A stretch of DNA of 64,000 nt from Azorhizobium oxalatiphilum (lineage in GTDB: Bacteria > Pseudomonadota > Alphaproteobacteria > Rhizobiales > Xanthobacteraceae), in assembly GCF_014635325.1 (NCBI RefSeq), contig NZ_BMCT01000013.1, forward strand, positions 38,615-102,614. Reading direction: 5' to 3'. Each line of letters opens with the position of its first letter. Position 1 is the first letter of the stretch. Shown here one piece after another: positions 18,836-28,504 of this stretch. The position numbers and the translations under genes are program-made. Under the pieces are notes generated by a model. That model did not search any database. It saw only the letters and a program-made list of their open reading frames with translations, and was not told where the DNA came from.

Positions 18836-19927
18836 TCACACCGCCCCGTGGGCTTCCACGTAGAGCGCGTAGATGGAGTGCGAGGCCGTCATGTAGAGGC
18901 GGTTGTTCTTCGGCCCGCCAAACGCGAGGTTGGCGCAGCGCTCCGGCAGGCGGATGAAGGCCAGCGGCTTGCCGTCCTTGTTGAACACCATCACCCCGTC
19001 GAGGTCGGCGGGCTTGGCCTTCAGCTCATAGACCTTGCGGCCGTTGACGTCGGTGGGCTCGCTCTGGAGCGCGCCGTTGCTGCCCCAGCCGCACCACAGA
19101 TTGCCGTCGCGATCCACCCGGAAGCCGTCCAGTGCGCCCTGATCGGCGGCGTCGATGAGCTTGGTCTTGTTGGAGACGGCGCCATCCGTGCCCACGTCAT
19201 AGCTCCAGAGGCTGCGGTTGGGCGTGCCCTTCCATTCCACCACATAGAGCTTCTTCTCGTCCGGCGAGAAGGCGAGGCCGTTCGGGTTGACCAGATCGGT
19301 GATGACGGCGGTGAGCTTGCCGTCAGTGCCGATGCGATAGACGTTGGTGGTCTCCTGCTCGGGCTTGGCCCGGAAGCCTTCCCATTCGCCATTGATGCCG
19401 AAGATCGGATCGGTGAACCAGACGGTGTTGTCGGACTTCACCACGATGTCGTTGGGCGCGTTGAGGCGCTTGCCGTTGTAGCTGTCGGCCAGAACGGTGA
19501 TCTTGCCGTCGGTCTCGGTGCGGGTGACGCGGCGGGTGACGGAATGTTCGCAGGTGACGAGCCGCCCCTGCCGGTCGCGGGCATTGCCATTGGCGTAATT
19601 GGCGTCGGCGCGGAATACGCTGAGCTGGCCGGTCTTGTCGTCCAGCTTCATGATGCGGTTGTTGGGAATATCGCTGAACAGCAGATAGCCGCCTTCGGGG
19701 AAATAGGCCGGCCCTTCCGCCCAGCGGAAGCCCGAGGCCATCTGCTCGATGGTGCTGGAATAGATGCGATACTTCGTAAAACTCGGATCTAGGATCTGCA
19801 CCGCCGGATCGGGATAGCGCTGGGCGGGCTGGAAGGCGAAGGACTGCGCCCCGGCCACCCGCGACAAGGCGGTGGCTGCGAGGGTGGTGCTGGCGGCGGT
19901 GAGCAGTGCGCGGCGTGTGACGGACAT
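18836..19927 (-). CDS. Tat-exported SMP-30/gluconolactonase-type beta-propeller protein
   Basis: This is a 363-residue protein from the ATG at 19927, which follows AGGAG by 8 bases. The N-terminus SVTRRALLTAASTTLAA ends in VAGAQS and reads as a twin-arginine signal, so it acts folded in the periplasm. The mature part has SMP-30/gluconolaconase signatures: EGPAYFPEGGYLLFSDIP, NAPNDIVV with TVWFTDP, NPNGLAFSPDEKKLYV, DGFRVDRDGNLWCG and CANLAFGG. These include the Glu, Asn and Asp residues that hold the divalent metal. It probably hydrolyses a sugar lactone or similar ester, but the exact substrate cannot be read. A sigma-70-like promoter lies about 290 bases upstream. Confidence 0.87.
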   Translation of the reverse strand: MSVTRRALLTAASTTLAATALSRVAGAQSFAFQPAQRYPDPAVQILDPSFTKYRIYSSTIEQMASGFRWAEGPAYFPEGGYLLFSDIPNNRIMKLDDKTGQLSVFRADANYANGNARDRQGRLVTCEHSVTRRVTRTETDGKITVLADSYNGKRLNAPNDIVVKSDNTVWFTDPIFGINGEWEGFRAKPEQETTNVYRIGTDGKLTAVITDLVNPNGLAFSPDEKKLYVVEWKGTPNRSLWSYDVGTDGAVSNKTKLIDAADQGALDGFRVDRDGNLWCGWGSNGALQSEPTDVNGRKVYELKAKPADLDGVMVFNKDGKPLAFIRLPERCANLAFGGPKNNRLYMTASHSIYALYVEAHGAV

Positions 19928-20217
19928 GCGGATCGCTCCTGAGATCGCGGCCGCATTCCGGAGGAGCGGCCGGAAGGGATGCGCCGTCGCCCGGCGCACG
20001 ACATGTGCGGAGCGGCGGCCTGCAGCAATGGACCGGAGGGCATGCCACCCGCGACGCATCGGGTGATGCGCGTTCTGCCGGGGATCACAGGCGCGCGGTG
20101 AGGCGGGCGCATGGACCGGATTGCGGATGTGAGCGGATGCTCCCGGCGTTTCCTCAAAATGTGTGCCGTTAGTTACGGCGCTTCTTGAATGGACCCAACG
20201 TCAGCTGAGCCGAACGT
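19928..20217 (-). other. Long untranslated leader of the SMP-30-type gene
   Basis: About 290 bases lie between the predicted promoter and the ATG. The leader is GC-rich with several small inverted repeats, such as the CGGCCGC / GCGGCCG pair around 19945-19972. I recognise no known riboswitch or ORF in it. Confidence 0.35.
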
Positions 20218-20247
20218 TTTATAGAGCGCAGCGTTGCGCATGGTCAA
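20218..20247 (-). promoter_or_regulatory. Sigma-70-like promoter for the SMP-30-type gene
   Basis: Read on the minus strand, TTGACC (20247-20242) and TATAAA (20223-20218) are separated by 18 bases in an AT-richer stretch. This is among the best -35/-10 pairs in the window and points at the SMP-30-type gene. Confidence 0.6.
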
Positions 20248-20313
20248 TACACTAATGCATTAGCGGTGCGGAGGCACCTGCCCTCAATCTCGCTGCGGAA
20301 GAGAGGCGACGTG

Positions 20314-20365
20314 GTGCAAAAAGAAAAAGCCCGCCGCGCAAGGGGGGAGGGGGAGCGCGGCGGGC
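20314..20365 (-). terminator. Terminator of the ABC importer / amidohydrolase operon
   Basis: A perfect 11-bp stem GCCCGCCGCGC / GCGCGGCGGGC (20329-20339 with 20355-20365) has a G-rich 15-base loop. On the minus strand it is followed by TTTTTCTTTTTG. It starts 26 bases after the ATPase stop. Confidence 0.88.
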
Positions 20366-20390
20366 TTCGGAGCGAGGCGGGGCTGCCGGG

Positions 20391-21196
<806 letters not shown>

Positions 21197-21197
<1 letters not shown>

Positions 21198-21982
21198 CAC
21201 TCGTGCCTCCAGGGTGCCAGCCGGCGCTCCAGCCATTCGAAGAAGATGCTGCCCACGAGGCCGAGCACGCCGAGCACGATGACGTAGGCGAGCAGGGTCG
21301 CCGTATCGAAGCTCTGGCCGGCCGCCAGGATGGCGAAGCCGAAGCCCGCGAAGGAGCCGAAGAATTCCGCCACGATGATCGCCACCAGCGCTCGCGCCCA
21401 GGCGACACGGATGCCGCTGATCACGAACGGCAACGCGAAGGGCAGCGTCACCGTGGTGAAGATCTGCCAGCGCGAGGCGTTGAAGGAGCGGGACGCCTCC
21501 ACGAGGATCTTGTCCGTGGCCTTCAGGCCCACCTCGGTGGTGACGAGAATGGGGAAGATGGAGAAGATCGTCACGATGACGAACTTGGAGGCGAAGCCGA
21601 GGCCGAGCCAGGCGATGAACAGCGGAGCCAGCGCCACCACCGGCACCGAGTTCAACGCGGTGAGCATCGGACCAACGGTGAGGGCGAGGAAGCGGCTGGA
21701 GGCGAGCGCAAGACCGATGCCCACGCCCAGCACCACGGCGATGGGGAAGGCCGCCGCAACCGCGCTCACGGTCGCGAGCGCGTTGGTCCACAGCGCGCCG
21801 CTCACCCCTTCGGTCCTGAGTGCCCGGGCCACGTCCATGGGCGGGACCAGCAGCAGGCGGTTAGTGACCACGTAGGTCGCCAGCACCTGCCACAGGCCAA
21901 GCACGCAGATCGCGCAGAGCATGAAGCGTGCGAGAGAGGCCGTGCGCGTCGGCCCCTCGATGAAGTCCATGAAGGAGCGCAT
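21197..21982 (-). CDS. ABC transporter permease (nitrate/taurine/NMT1 type)
   Basis: This is an inner-membrane permease of 261 residues with about six membrane spans. The ATG at 21982 lies 4 bases after the amidohydrolase stop, and the frame is open further upstream only as overlap. The cytoplasmic coupling loop is recognisable in KILVEASRSFNASRWQIF, which carries the EAA-type motif and precedes TLPFALPFVISGIR. It belongs to the BPD_transp_1 family of SsuC/TauC/NrtB. It should form a homodimer with the downstream ATPase and receive substrate from the binding protein at the head of the operon. Confidence 0.92.
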
Positions 21983-21986
21983 CAGC

Positions 21987-23399
21987 TCATTCCGCCGCGG
22001 CTGCGGTCTTGTTGGCGTGGCGCGCGGTGGAGACGGCCTGCTTGCCGTAGCCCTTCTCGCCGACCACCTTGCCGTCCACATAGATGGTCTTGCCGCGCAG
22101 GATGGTGCGCACCGGCTTGGCCTTGAAGGTGCGGCCCGCATAGGGGCTCCAGCCGATCATGGACAGCACGTCTTCGTCGCGGATCTCGTATTCCTTCTCC
22201 AGATCCACCAGCACCAGATCGGCGTCGAAACCGGGCCGGATCTCGCCCTTCCGGTCAAGGCGGAACAGGCGGGCCGGGCCGGTGGACGTGGCTTCCACCA
22301 CGCGCTCCAGCGGGATCTTGCCGTCCTGCGCGGCGGTCAGGAACATGGAGAGATAGAACTGGGTGGACGGGGTGCCGGTGTGGGCCTTCCAGCCGTCGGT
22401 CCAGCCGATTTCCTTCTCTTCCTTCAGATGCGGCGCATGGTCGGTGGCGATGATGTCGATGGTGCCGTCGTTCAGGCCCTGCCACAGGCCGGGCACGTTC
22501 TTCTCCGGCACCCAGTAGGAGAGGGCGTAGGAGCCGAGGCGCTGGATGGCGGACCATTCGCAGCCGAGGAACAGCGCCCACGGATTGATCTCGCAGGTGA
22601 TCTTCTGGCCGGCGGCCTTGGCCTCGCGGATGAGCTGCACCGAGCCGGCGGTCTGGGTGTGCAGGATGTGCAGGTGGCAGCCGGCCGCGCGCTGCAGGCG
22701 CAGCAGGGTGGCGATGGCGGTTTCCCAGATCACGCCGTCATGGGCGGCATAGGCCTTGGCGTAAGCGAGGGCGTCGCGCTCGCCGCGATCCCAGTATTCC
22801 TTCTCGATCACGTCCATGAGCGCCTGATCATGCGGATGCACCATCAGGGGCACGTCCTGCGCGGCGCAGGCCTTCATGATCTCGAGGATGCGGCCGTGAT
22901 CGTGCACGCCGATGCCGGGCATGTGCGGATAGGAGCGGCCGGTGTCCACCACCATGAAGAACTTGTACGCGGCGATGCCCGTCTCGGACATGGCCGGCAC
23001 TTCCTCGATGATGGTCGGGGCCGGGTTGAAGTTCCAGTCCACCACCGCGTCGGTCTCGTAGATGGCGAACTGCTTCTCCAGCAGCTCCATGGTGTTCGGC
23101 GGCGGGGTCACGTTGGGCATGGCGACCGAGGTGGTGACGCCGCCGGCGGCGCACTGCTGGGTCGAGGTGTAGATGGTGTCCTTGTATTCGAAGCCCGGCA
23201 GCGAGCCCTCGCGGTGATGCGAGTGCATGTCGATGACGCCAGGCAGGATGGCGAGGCCCTTGGCATCGATCACCTCGGCCGCGGACGGCTCGGCGCCGGG
23301 CTCGAAGAGGGCGGCGATGGCGCCGTCCTTGATGCCGATGGAGCCTTCGAAGCGTCCGTCGGCGGTGATGATGAGGCCGTTCTTGATAATGGTATCCAT
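21987..23399 (-). CDS. Dihydroorotase/hydantoinase/allantoinase-type amidohydrolase
   Basis: This is a 470-residue member of the metal-dependent cyclic amidohydrolase family. The binuclear metal site is complete: DMHSHH (His59, His61), the carboxylated lysine in AAYKFF (Lys146), MVHPHD (His188), ILHTQT (His247) and IIATDHAPH (Asp320). Length and layout fit allantoinase or hydantoinase better than housekeeping dihydroorotase. It sits inside an importer operon, 4 bases before the permease, and just downstream of a COG0523 metallochaperone. Together these suggest it opens the ring of the imported compound in the cytoplasm. Substrate identity (hydantoin, dihydropyrimidine, allantoin or another cyclic amide) is not determined. 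Confidence 0.88.
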   Translation of the reverse strand: MDTIIKNGLIITADGRFEGSIGIKDGAIAALFEPGAEPSAAEVIDAKGLAILPGVIDMHSHHREGSLPGFEYKDTIYTSTQQCAAGGVTTSVAMPNVTPPPNTMELLEKQFAIYETDAVVDWNFNPAPTIIEEVPAMSETGIAAYKFFMVVDTGRSYPHMPGIGVHDHGRILEIMKACAAQDVPLMVHPHDQALMDVIEKEYWDRGERDALAYAKAYAAHDGVIWETAIATLLRLQRAAGCHLHILHTQTAGSVQLIREAKAAGQKITCEINPWALFLGCEWSAIQRLGSYALSYWVPEKNVPGLWQGLNDGTIDIIATDHAPHLKEEKEIGWTDGWKAHTGTPSTQFYLSMFLTAAQDGKIPLERVVEATSTGPARLFRLDRKGEIRPGFDADLVLVDLEKEYEIRDEDVLSMIGWSPYAGRTFKAKPVRTILRGKTIYVDGKVVGEKGYGKQAVSTARHANKTAAAAE

Positions 23400-23429
23400 G
23401 ACACTCTCCTGAGCGAAAGGTGGGCGGCG

Positions 23430-24533
23430 TCAGGCCGCGGCGTTGGGAATGGGGCGGGTGCGGATCACGTCGAGCACCTCGGTGACGAAGGCGCGGGACA
23501 GGCCCTTGGTGATGAAGACGATGCGCGAGCGGGCCTCGCCCTCGGGCCAGGCACTCAGCTCTGCGGGCGGCGAGAACAGATGCTGCACCGCCTGCACGAC
23601 GATGGGCTTCTCGCGGCCGACGATGTGAAGGATGCCCTTCACCCGCAGCAGGTCGGTGCCATGGGCCACCACCAGCGCATCGAGCCAGTTGGCGACATGT
23701 TCCCAATGCAGGGGCTCGTCGAACTGGAGCGAGAAGGAGCCGATGTCCGCCGAATGGCGGTTCACGTCGTGATGGTGGCCGTGGGCGTGGTCGTCATGGT
23801 GGTGGCCATGGTGGTGCCCATGGTCGTGATCGTGGCCCTTGCCCTCCTCCGCCTCGGCATTCAGCCAGTCGAGGACGTCGGCGGGCTTGGTAGCGGGGTC
23901 GTAGGGATCGACGCTGTCGAGCAAAGTGGCGGCAGGCGCCGCGCCGAGCTTCGCCTTGTGCTGGCGGGCGCCGGGGGCATCGGCCCGCAGCCGGGCTTCC
24001 AGCGCCGGCAGGTCGCGGGGGCGCAGATCGGTTTTGGTGATGACGATGACGTCGGCCACCGCCGCCTGCCGGCGCGCCTCGGGATGGCGCTCCAGCGTGT
24101 CGAGGCCCTGCACGCCGTCCACCACCGTCACCACGCGGCCAAGCCGGTAGGCGCGGGCCACGGGGAAGGTGATGAGCGCCTGGATGACGGGCGCGGGATC
24201 GGCAAGGCCGGTGGTCTCGATGATGACGCGCGAGAAGCGCGTGACGGCACCGCGCGCCCGTTTGTCGGCGAGGTCGCGCAGCGTCTCCACGAGATCGCCG
24301 CGCACGGTGCAGCAGAGGCAGCCGGTGGACAGCTCGATGGTGTTGTCGGAGCTTTCCGCGATCAGCGCATGGTCGATGCCCACATCGCCGAACTCGTTCA
24401 CGATCACCGCCGCGTCGGCCAGCGCCGGATCCTTCAGCCAGCCGTTGAGCAGCGTGGTCTTGCCGCTGCCGAGAAAGCCGGTGAGCAGCGTGACCGGCGT
24501 GCGGTCGTCATTGGGGTGTGCGCTGTCGGACAT
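23430..24533 (-). CDS. COG0523 (CobW/ZNG1-like) GTPase metallochaperone
   Basis: This is a G3E-family P-loop GTPase of 367 residues. It has Walker A GFLGSGKTT (19-27), the family's metal-binding CLCC motif (72-75), a Walker B-like region IIETTGLADP and the guanine motif TKTD (166-169). A His/Asp-rich stretch at about 233-260 contains some fifteen histidines, followed by the CobW_C domain (SFSLQFDEPLHWEHVANWL). Such proteins insert or traffic Zn or other metals. Lying 30 bases upstream of a binuclear-metal amidohydrolase in the same operon, it probably serves that enzyme. There is no cobalamin gene context, so the name cobW would mislead. Confidence 0.9.
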   Translation of the reverse strand: MSDSAHPNDDRTPVTLLTGFLGSGKTTLLNGWLKDPALADAAVIVNEFGDVGIDHALIAESSDNTIELSTGCLCCTVRGDLVETLRDLADKRARGAVTRFSRVIIETTGLADPAPVIQALITFPVARAYRLGRVVTVVDGVQGLDTLERHPEARRQAAVADVIVITKTDLRPRDLPALEARLRADAPGARQHKAKLGAAPAATLLDSVDPYDPATKPADVLDWLNAEAEEGKGHDHDHGHHHGHHHDDHAHGHHHDVNRHSADIGSFSLQFDEPLHWEHVANWLDALVVAHGTDLLRVKGILHIVGREKPIVVQAVQHLFSPPAELSAWPEGEARSRIVFITKGLSRAFVTEVLDVIRTRPIPNAAA

Positions 24534-24564
24534 GGCGTCAACCTTCAGGCAAGCCGCTCCCGGC

Positions 24565-24656
24565 GCCCGGCCTTGCGGCCGGGCGGGAAGACGGGGTCTT
24601 CAAATCGGGCCGTGCGGGCGGCCGATGGGGCGGTTCGGTTCTGAGCTTGTGCTCAG
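24565..24656 (-). promoter_or_regulatory. Two hairpins between the binding-protein gene and the rest of the operon
   Basis: CTGAGC / GCTCAG (24641-24656) stands directly behind the binding-protein stop, and GCCCGGCC / GGCCGGGC (24565-24584) lies further on. Both have 4-base loops and no U-tract. Such hairpins often stabilise the binding-protein mRNA or reduce readthrough, giving more binding protein than permease. Confidence 0.5.
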
Positions 24657-24662
24657 CGCGAC

Positions 24663-25634
24663 TTACTTGCCGGCGATGAAGCTCGGGTCGTAATAGCGGC
24701 TCAGCTCGAAGGCGGGGGCGGGCGGGGCCTCGCCGCCGCTCACGGCCGCGTCGATCTTGTAGAGGTTCTCAAGGCCGGCGGCCGGCACGGACAGATCGGC
24801 GGGGATCGCCTTCTGCTCCTTCACGATGAAGTTGTAGCTGTCCTCGCACACGTCGCGGTCGGTCTTGGTGTAGCGCGCCAGCACGGAGATGGCGGCTTCC
24901 TTGTTGGCCGGGTTGTTGATGAAGGCGGCGGCCTCCTTCAGCGCCTGCGTCAGCGCGATGGCGGTCTCGCGGTTGGCCTTGGCCCAGTCCTTGTTGAGCA
25001 CCAGCGGCGTCTGCACATAGGGCTCGCGATAGACGTCCAGCAGGTTGGCGCCCTCGCGACCGGCGAGCGTGTCGAACGGAGCGATCAGCAGTGCGCCGGC
25101 CACCTGGCCGTTGCCCATGGCGATGATGCGGTCGCGGGAATTGGCGATGGAGACCATCTGCACGCCCTTGGGGTCCACGCCGGCCGCCTGGAGCTGATAC
25201 TTCAGCAGATTGGCGGTGCCGCCGCGCACCGCGCCGGCGGTCAGCGGCTTGCCGGCCAGATCCTTGATGGAGGTGGCGGACTTGGCGCCGTAGAGCCGCA
25301 GGATGGTCTTGTCGAGTACTGCACCGGCGATCACCAGCGAGGCACCCTTGTCGATGGCGCGCACGGCAAGGTCGCCCAGACCGATGCCGGCATCCGCGCT
25401 GCCCGAGGCCACGGCCTGCATGAGGGCCGGGCTGTCGGAGGCGCGCAGTTCACGGATGGTCAGGTTATGCTTGGCATAGAAGCCTTCCTGATCGGCGATG
25501 GCGTGCAGCCACAGGAGGGCGCTGGGCGCCAGCATGGCGACCTTCACTTCGGTCTTGGTGGATTGGGCGTGGGCCGCGGCAATGGGGGCGAACGCAAACG
25601 TAGCGGAGAGCAAGGCGGCAAACAGGCGTTGCAT
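24663..25634 (-). CDS. ABC transporter substrate-binding protein (NMT1/TauA/SsuA-like)
   Basis: This is a periplasmic receptor of 323 residues for the importer encoded downstream. The ATG at 25634 follows GGAG by about 7 bases. The signal peptide MQRLFAALLSATFAFA ends at AAAHAQ. The mature protein shows the family pattern ALLWLHAIADQEGFYAKHNL, ASGSADAGIGLGDLAVRAI and KDLAGKPLTAGAVRGG. It is the first gene of the operon, divergent from the IclR regulator, with two inverted-repeat operator candidates between them. The ligand is unknown but is presumably the substrate or a precursor for the amidohydrolase. Confidence 0.92.
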   Translation of the reverse strand: MQRLFAALLSATFAFAPIAAAHAQSTKTEVKVAMLAPSALLWLHAIADQEGFYAKHNLTIRELRASDSPALMQAVASGSADAGIGLGDLAVRAIDKGASLVIAGAVLDKTILRLYGAKSATSIKDLAGKPLTAGAVRGGTANLLKYQLQAAGVDPKGVQMVSIANSRDRIIAMGNGQVAGALLIAPFDTLAGREGANLLDVYREPYVQTPLVLNKDWAKANRETAIALTQALKEAAAFINNPANKEAAISVLARYTKTDRDVCEDSYNFIVKEQKAIPADLSVPAAGLENLYKIDAAVSGGEAPPAPAFELSRYYDPSFIAGK

Positions 25635-25724
25635 GAGGTACTCCAAACGGAAGGGAGGGTGCTGCGTCTCAATGCGCGACTTGCCGTCAGCTAAACGCTG
25701 TTCAAGATCAAATTCAAGCGATAT

Positions 25725-25765
25725 TCTCAGTATGTGAGATTTTTGCTAATTCTCATCTAGTGAGA
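25725..25765. promoter_or_regulatory. Doubled operator TCTCA-N5-TGAGA between the importer and iclR-type genes
   Basis: Two identical-half-site palindromes are present, at 25725-25739 and 25751-25765. Each is TCTCA, five bases, TGAGA. Their centres are 26 bp apart, in an AT-rich stretch of the divergent intergenic region. A 15-bp palindrome of this kind fits an IclR-family dimer site, and two sites suggest tetramer binding. The second ends 25 bases before the regulator start. Confidence 0.75.
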
Positions 25766-25790
25766 CAATGTATCATTTGGTGGAGGGGGC

Positions 25791-26552
25791 GTGGCCAGTC
25801 GTATTCTTCAGGTTCTGAGCTTGTTCCGGCGGGATTCCGGGCCGTGGACCGTGGAAGGGATCGCGCGTGAGATGGGCGTTTCCCAAAGCTCGGCCTATCG
25901 CGACGTGCAGGATCTCAGCCGGGCGGGCTTCCTCGATCCGGTGACGGGGGCCGGCTATGTGCTGGGTCCGGCCTTCATCGAGTATGATCGGCTGCTGCGG
26001 CAGAGCGATCCGCTGATCCCCATCGCCTCCCAGACCATGCATCGCCTGCTGGAGGACACCACGCAGAGCGCCACCGCGATTCTGTGCCGGCGCTATCGGG
26101 ACACGGTGATGTGCGTGCATCAGGAGCATGGCGCGGCACCGCATCCCTCCACCACCTATGAGCGCGGCGTTGCCATGCCGCTGTTCGTGGGCGCCTCGTC
26201 CAAGGTGGTTCTGGCGCATCTGGATGATCGGGCGCTCAAGCGCATCTATCTCGACAATGAGACCACCATCCGCGCCCGCCTGAAGCTGCCGGACTGGAAG
26301 GCGTTCAAGGCCGAGGTGCGGGAAATCCGCAAGGCCGGCTTCGTCGCCACCGTGTCGGAAGTGGCGGAGGGGCGCTGCGGCATCGCCGCTCCGGTGCTGG
26401 TGAACAAGCAGGTGATCGCGGGGATCAGTCTCGTGTTCGACAGCGCCGAGCTGAAGGACGGAGCCCCGGAACAGTTCCGCGATGCCATCGTCGCCGCCGC
26501 GCAGCACATCTCCGAGGCGGTGGCGGAAGGCGGAACCTTCGTGGCGCGCTGA
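25791..26552 (+). CDS. IclR-family transcriptional regulator
   Basis: This is a 253-residue regulator. The N-terminal winged helix-turn-helix covers residues 1-60 (ASRILQVLSLF, TVEGIAREMGVSQSSAYRDVQDL). The C-terminal IclR effector domain is visible in YERGVAMPLFVGASSKVVLAH and GRCGIAAPVLVNKQVIAGISLVF. The start is GTG with a GGAGGGGG ribosome site. It is divergent from the importer/amidohydrolase operon, with the doubled palindrome between them. It very likely controls that operon and itself, with the transported compound or its ring-opened product as effector. Whether it represses or activates cannot be read. Confidence 0.93.
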   Translation: MASRILQVLSLFRRDSGPWTVEGIAREMGVSQSSAYRDVQDLSRAGFLDPVTGAGYVLGPAFIEYDRLLRQSDPLIPIASQTMHRLLEDTTQSATAILCRRYRDTVMCVHQEHGAAPHPSTTYERGVAMPLFVGASSKVVLAHLDDRALKRIYLDNETTIRARLKLPDWKAFKAEVREIRKAGFVATVSEVAEGRCGIAAPVLVNKQVIAGISLVFDSAELKDGAPEQFRDAIVAAAQHISEAVAEGGTFVAR

Positions 26553-26558
26553 CGTCGC

Positions 26559-27830
26559 CTATCCGCGCAAAGCGGCGGCGGGTGACTGGCGATAGGCGAG
26601 CAGGGCCGGAATGATGGCCACCAGCGCGCCGACCGCGAACAGGCCGATCAGCGCGCCCGCGTCAGTGGGCGTGGCGATCACGGGCAACGCGATGCCGCTG
26701 GCCGTCTCAACAACGCGCGACACCAGCCGGGCGGCGGCATAGCCGAGGGCGAAGCCGGCGAGCATGCCGGTGCCGAGCAGGGTCAGCACTTCCAGCCAGA
26801 CGATGGCGAAGACCGCCGCGCGCGGTGCCCCGAAGGCGCGCAGCGCGCCGATCTGCCGGCGGCGCTGGAGCACATGGATGACCACCACCAGCAGGATGGC
26901 GGCGCCCACCAGAGCCTGCGCGCCATAGGCCACCAGCGCGATCACCTGCCGGGCATCGCCCAGCGTGCCATAGAGGCGGGTCAGCACCTCGGCGGGGAAG
27001 ACCGCCACCGTATGGGCGGAGCGGTAGTCGCGGCGCAGCTTGTAGGCATCCGCAATGGTCTTCGGCTTCACCACGATGGCGGGCAGGCCGGGCGCATGCG
27101 CTTCCGACAGAGCCGCGGGATTAATGGGGGCATCGAGATCGGGCGCGAAGTCACGGTGCTGCTGGCGGGCCTCGGCCATGCCGCGCGGCTTGGGGGCGGC
27201 GTCGTGATCATGGTCGTGGCCGGCGTCCGCGCCGTGCCCGTGCACCCGCCACACCGCCTCGATGGGCACCAGCACCGCGCGGTCCCACGGCGTTCCGGTC
27301 GCGGCCATCCGCCCCACCACGCGATAGCTGATGCCGCCATGCACTTCCGCCGGCCCCTGCGGCTGGCCGTGCATGGGATGGAAGCGCGCGTCCATCTCCT
27401 TGGGCACGGCGGCGCCGATAATGGCCTCGTCGAGCTTGGCGAAGGTGCGGCCCTCCACCAGCCGCCCGAGGCCGCCGACCAGCTGTTGCGTGGTGCCGAC
27501 GATGGGATGGTCGTCCACAAAATCGCCGAAGCCCACCGGGGCTGCCCATGCGACGCGGGGATCGGCGATCAGTCCGGCCAGCACGTCGCCCTCCATGAGC
27601 GGCAGGGGCGCCGCCTGCAGGAAGACGGCGGAGAGCACGAGCTGGGTCTCGCTGCCCGGTGCGCCCACCACCAGATCGAACGCCTGTGCCGCCCGCGCGC
27701 TGCCGAGGCGCAGCGCCCGCTCCTGCAACGTGACCACCACGCCCAGCGCCACGGCGAGCGCGATGATGAGCGTGACGGCCAGTACGCCGATCCAGTGCCG
27801 CCGGAGATCTGCCGCGATGAAGCCGAGCAT
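26559..27830 (-). CDS. MacB/FtsX-like ABC transporter permease with His-rich periplasmic loop
   Basis: This is a 423-residue permease of type VII ABC topology. One N-terminal span (about residues 12-35) is followed by a large periplasmic domain (about 40-275) and three C-terminal spans with the FtsX motif (RRRQIGALRAFGAPRAAVF). The periplasmic domain carries a His/Asp-rich loop at residues 197-210, VHGHGADAGHDHDHD, which suggests a metal ligand. It forms an operon with the ATPase 8 bases upstream and a small Tat protein. This layout recalls the zinc-responsive MacB-like zrm cluster of Pseudomonas aeruginosa, from memory. Such mechanotransmission systems usually act on periplasmic proteins or lipoproteins rather than import solutes. 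Confidence 0.82.
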   Translation of the reverse strand: MLGFIAADLRRHWIGVLAVTLIIALAVALGVVVTLQERALRLGSARAAQAFDLVVGAPGSETQLVLSAVFLQAAPLPLMEGDVLAGLIADPRVAWAAPVGFGDFVDDHPIVGTTQQLVGGLGRLVEGRTFAKLDEAIIGAAVPKEMDARFHPMHGQPQGPAEVHGGISYRVVGRMAATGTPWDRAVLVPIEAVWRVHGHGADAGHDHDHDAAPKPRGMAEARQQHRDFAPDLDAPINPAALSEAHAPGLPAIVVKPKTIADAYKLRRDYRSAHTVAVFPAEVLTRLYGTLGDARQVIALVAYGAQALVGAAILLVVVIHVLQRRRQIGALRAFGAPRAAVFAIVWLEVLTLLGTGMLAGFALGYAAARLVSRVVETASGIALPVIATPTDAGALIGLFAVGALVAIIPALLAYRQSPAAALRG

Positions 27831-27838
27831 GCCGTGCC

Positions 27839-28501
27839 TCAGATCAGCCGACCGGCATCGAGCCGGAGCGTGCGGGTGAGGCGGCCGGCGAGGCGCGGAT
27901 CATGGGTGGCGACGATGAGGGTGGCGCCGGTCTCGTCTGCGAGCGCGAGCAGCAGGTCCGCCACCGCCGCGCCGGCCTCCGCATCGAGGCTGGCCGTGGG
28001 CTCGTCGGCAACCAGGATGTCGGGGCGGGCGAGGAGGGCGCGGGCCACCGCGACACGCTGCATCTGCCCGCGCGAGAGCGTTTCGGCCTTCTGGCGCGGA
28101 TCAGGCAGGCCGACCCGGTCGAGCAGCCGCCGCGCCTCGTCAGCGAGGCCGGCGGGCAGGCGCCAGCGCGAGAGCCGCTGCGGCAGCAGCACATTGTCCA
28201 GCGCCGAGAGGCCGGGGAACAGGTGAAAATCCTGCATCACCAATCCCACATGCGCCGCCCGCCAGCGGTCGCGCGGGCCTTCGCCGAGCGATGCGAGGTC
28301 GGTGCCTGCCCAGGCGACGTGGCCGTGACGCACGCACTCAAGGCCGGTGAGCATGTTGAGGAGCGTGGTCTTGCCGCAGCCGGAGGGGCCGGTGACGGCG
28401 ACCCGCGCGCCGGCTTCCAGTTCAAGTTCGGGAATGGCGAGCGCGGGCTGGCCGAGGCCGGCAAAGCGCACCTCCAGATCGCGCACCTCCAGAGCGGCCA
28501 T
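27839..28501 (-). CDS. ABC transporter ATP-binding protein (LolD/MacB type)
   Basis: This is a 220-residue ATPase partnering the FtsX-like permease. It has Walker A GPSGCGKTT, Q-loop MQDFHLFPG, signature LSRGQMQRVAVARAL (an Arg in place of the usual second Gly), Walker B ILVADEPTASLD and switch ATHDPRLA. Length and motifs fit the LolD/MacB/FtsE group. The start lies 3 bases after the preceding gene's stop, and the permease starts 8 bases after its own stop, so the three genes form one transcription unit. Confidence 0.9.
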   Translation of the reverse strand: MAALEVRDLEVRFAGLGQPALAIPELELEAGARVAVTGPSGCGKTTLLNMLTGLECVRHGHVAWAGTDLASLGEGPRDRWRAAHVGLVMQDFHLFPGLSALDNVLLPQRLSRWRLPAGLADEARRLLDRVGLPDPRQKAETLSRGQMQRVAVARALLARPDILVADEPTASLDAEAGAAVADLLLALADETGATLIVATHDPRLAGRLTRTLRLDAGRLI

Positions 28502-28504
28502 GCC

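Noticed and set aside
21921..24644. 907-codon plus-strand frame opposite the amidohydrolase and GTPase genes
   Set aside because: Both opposite-strand genes have complete catalytic motifs. The plus frame has none.
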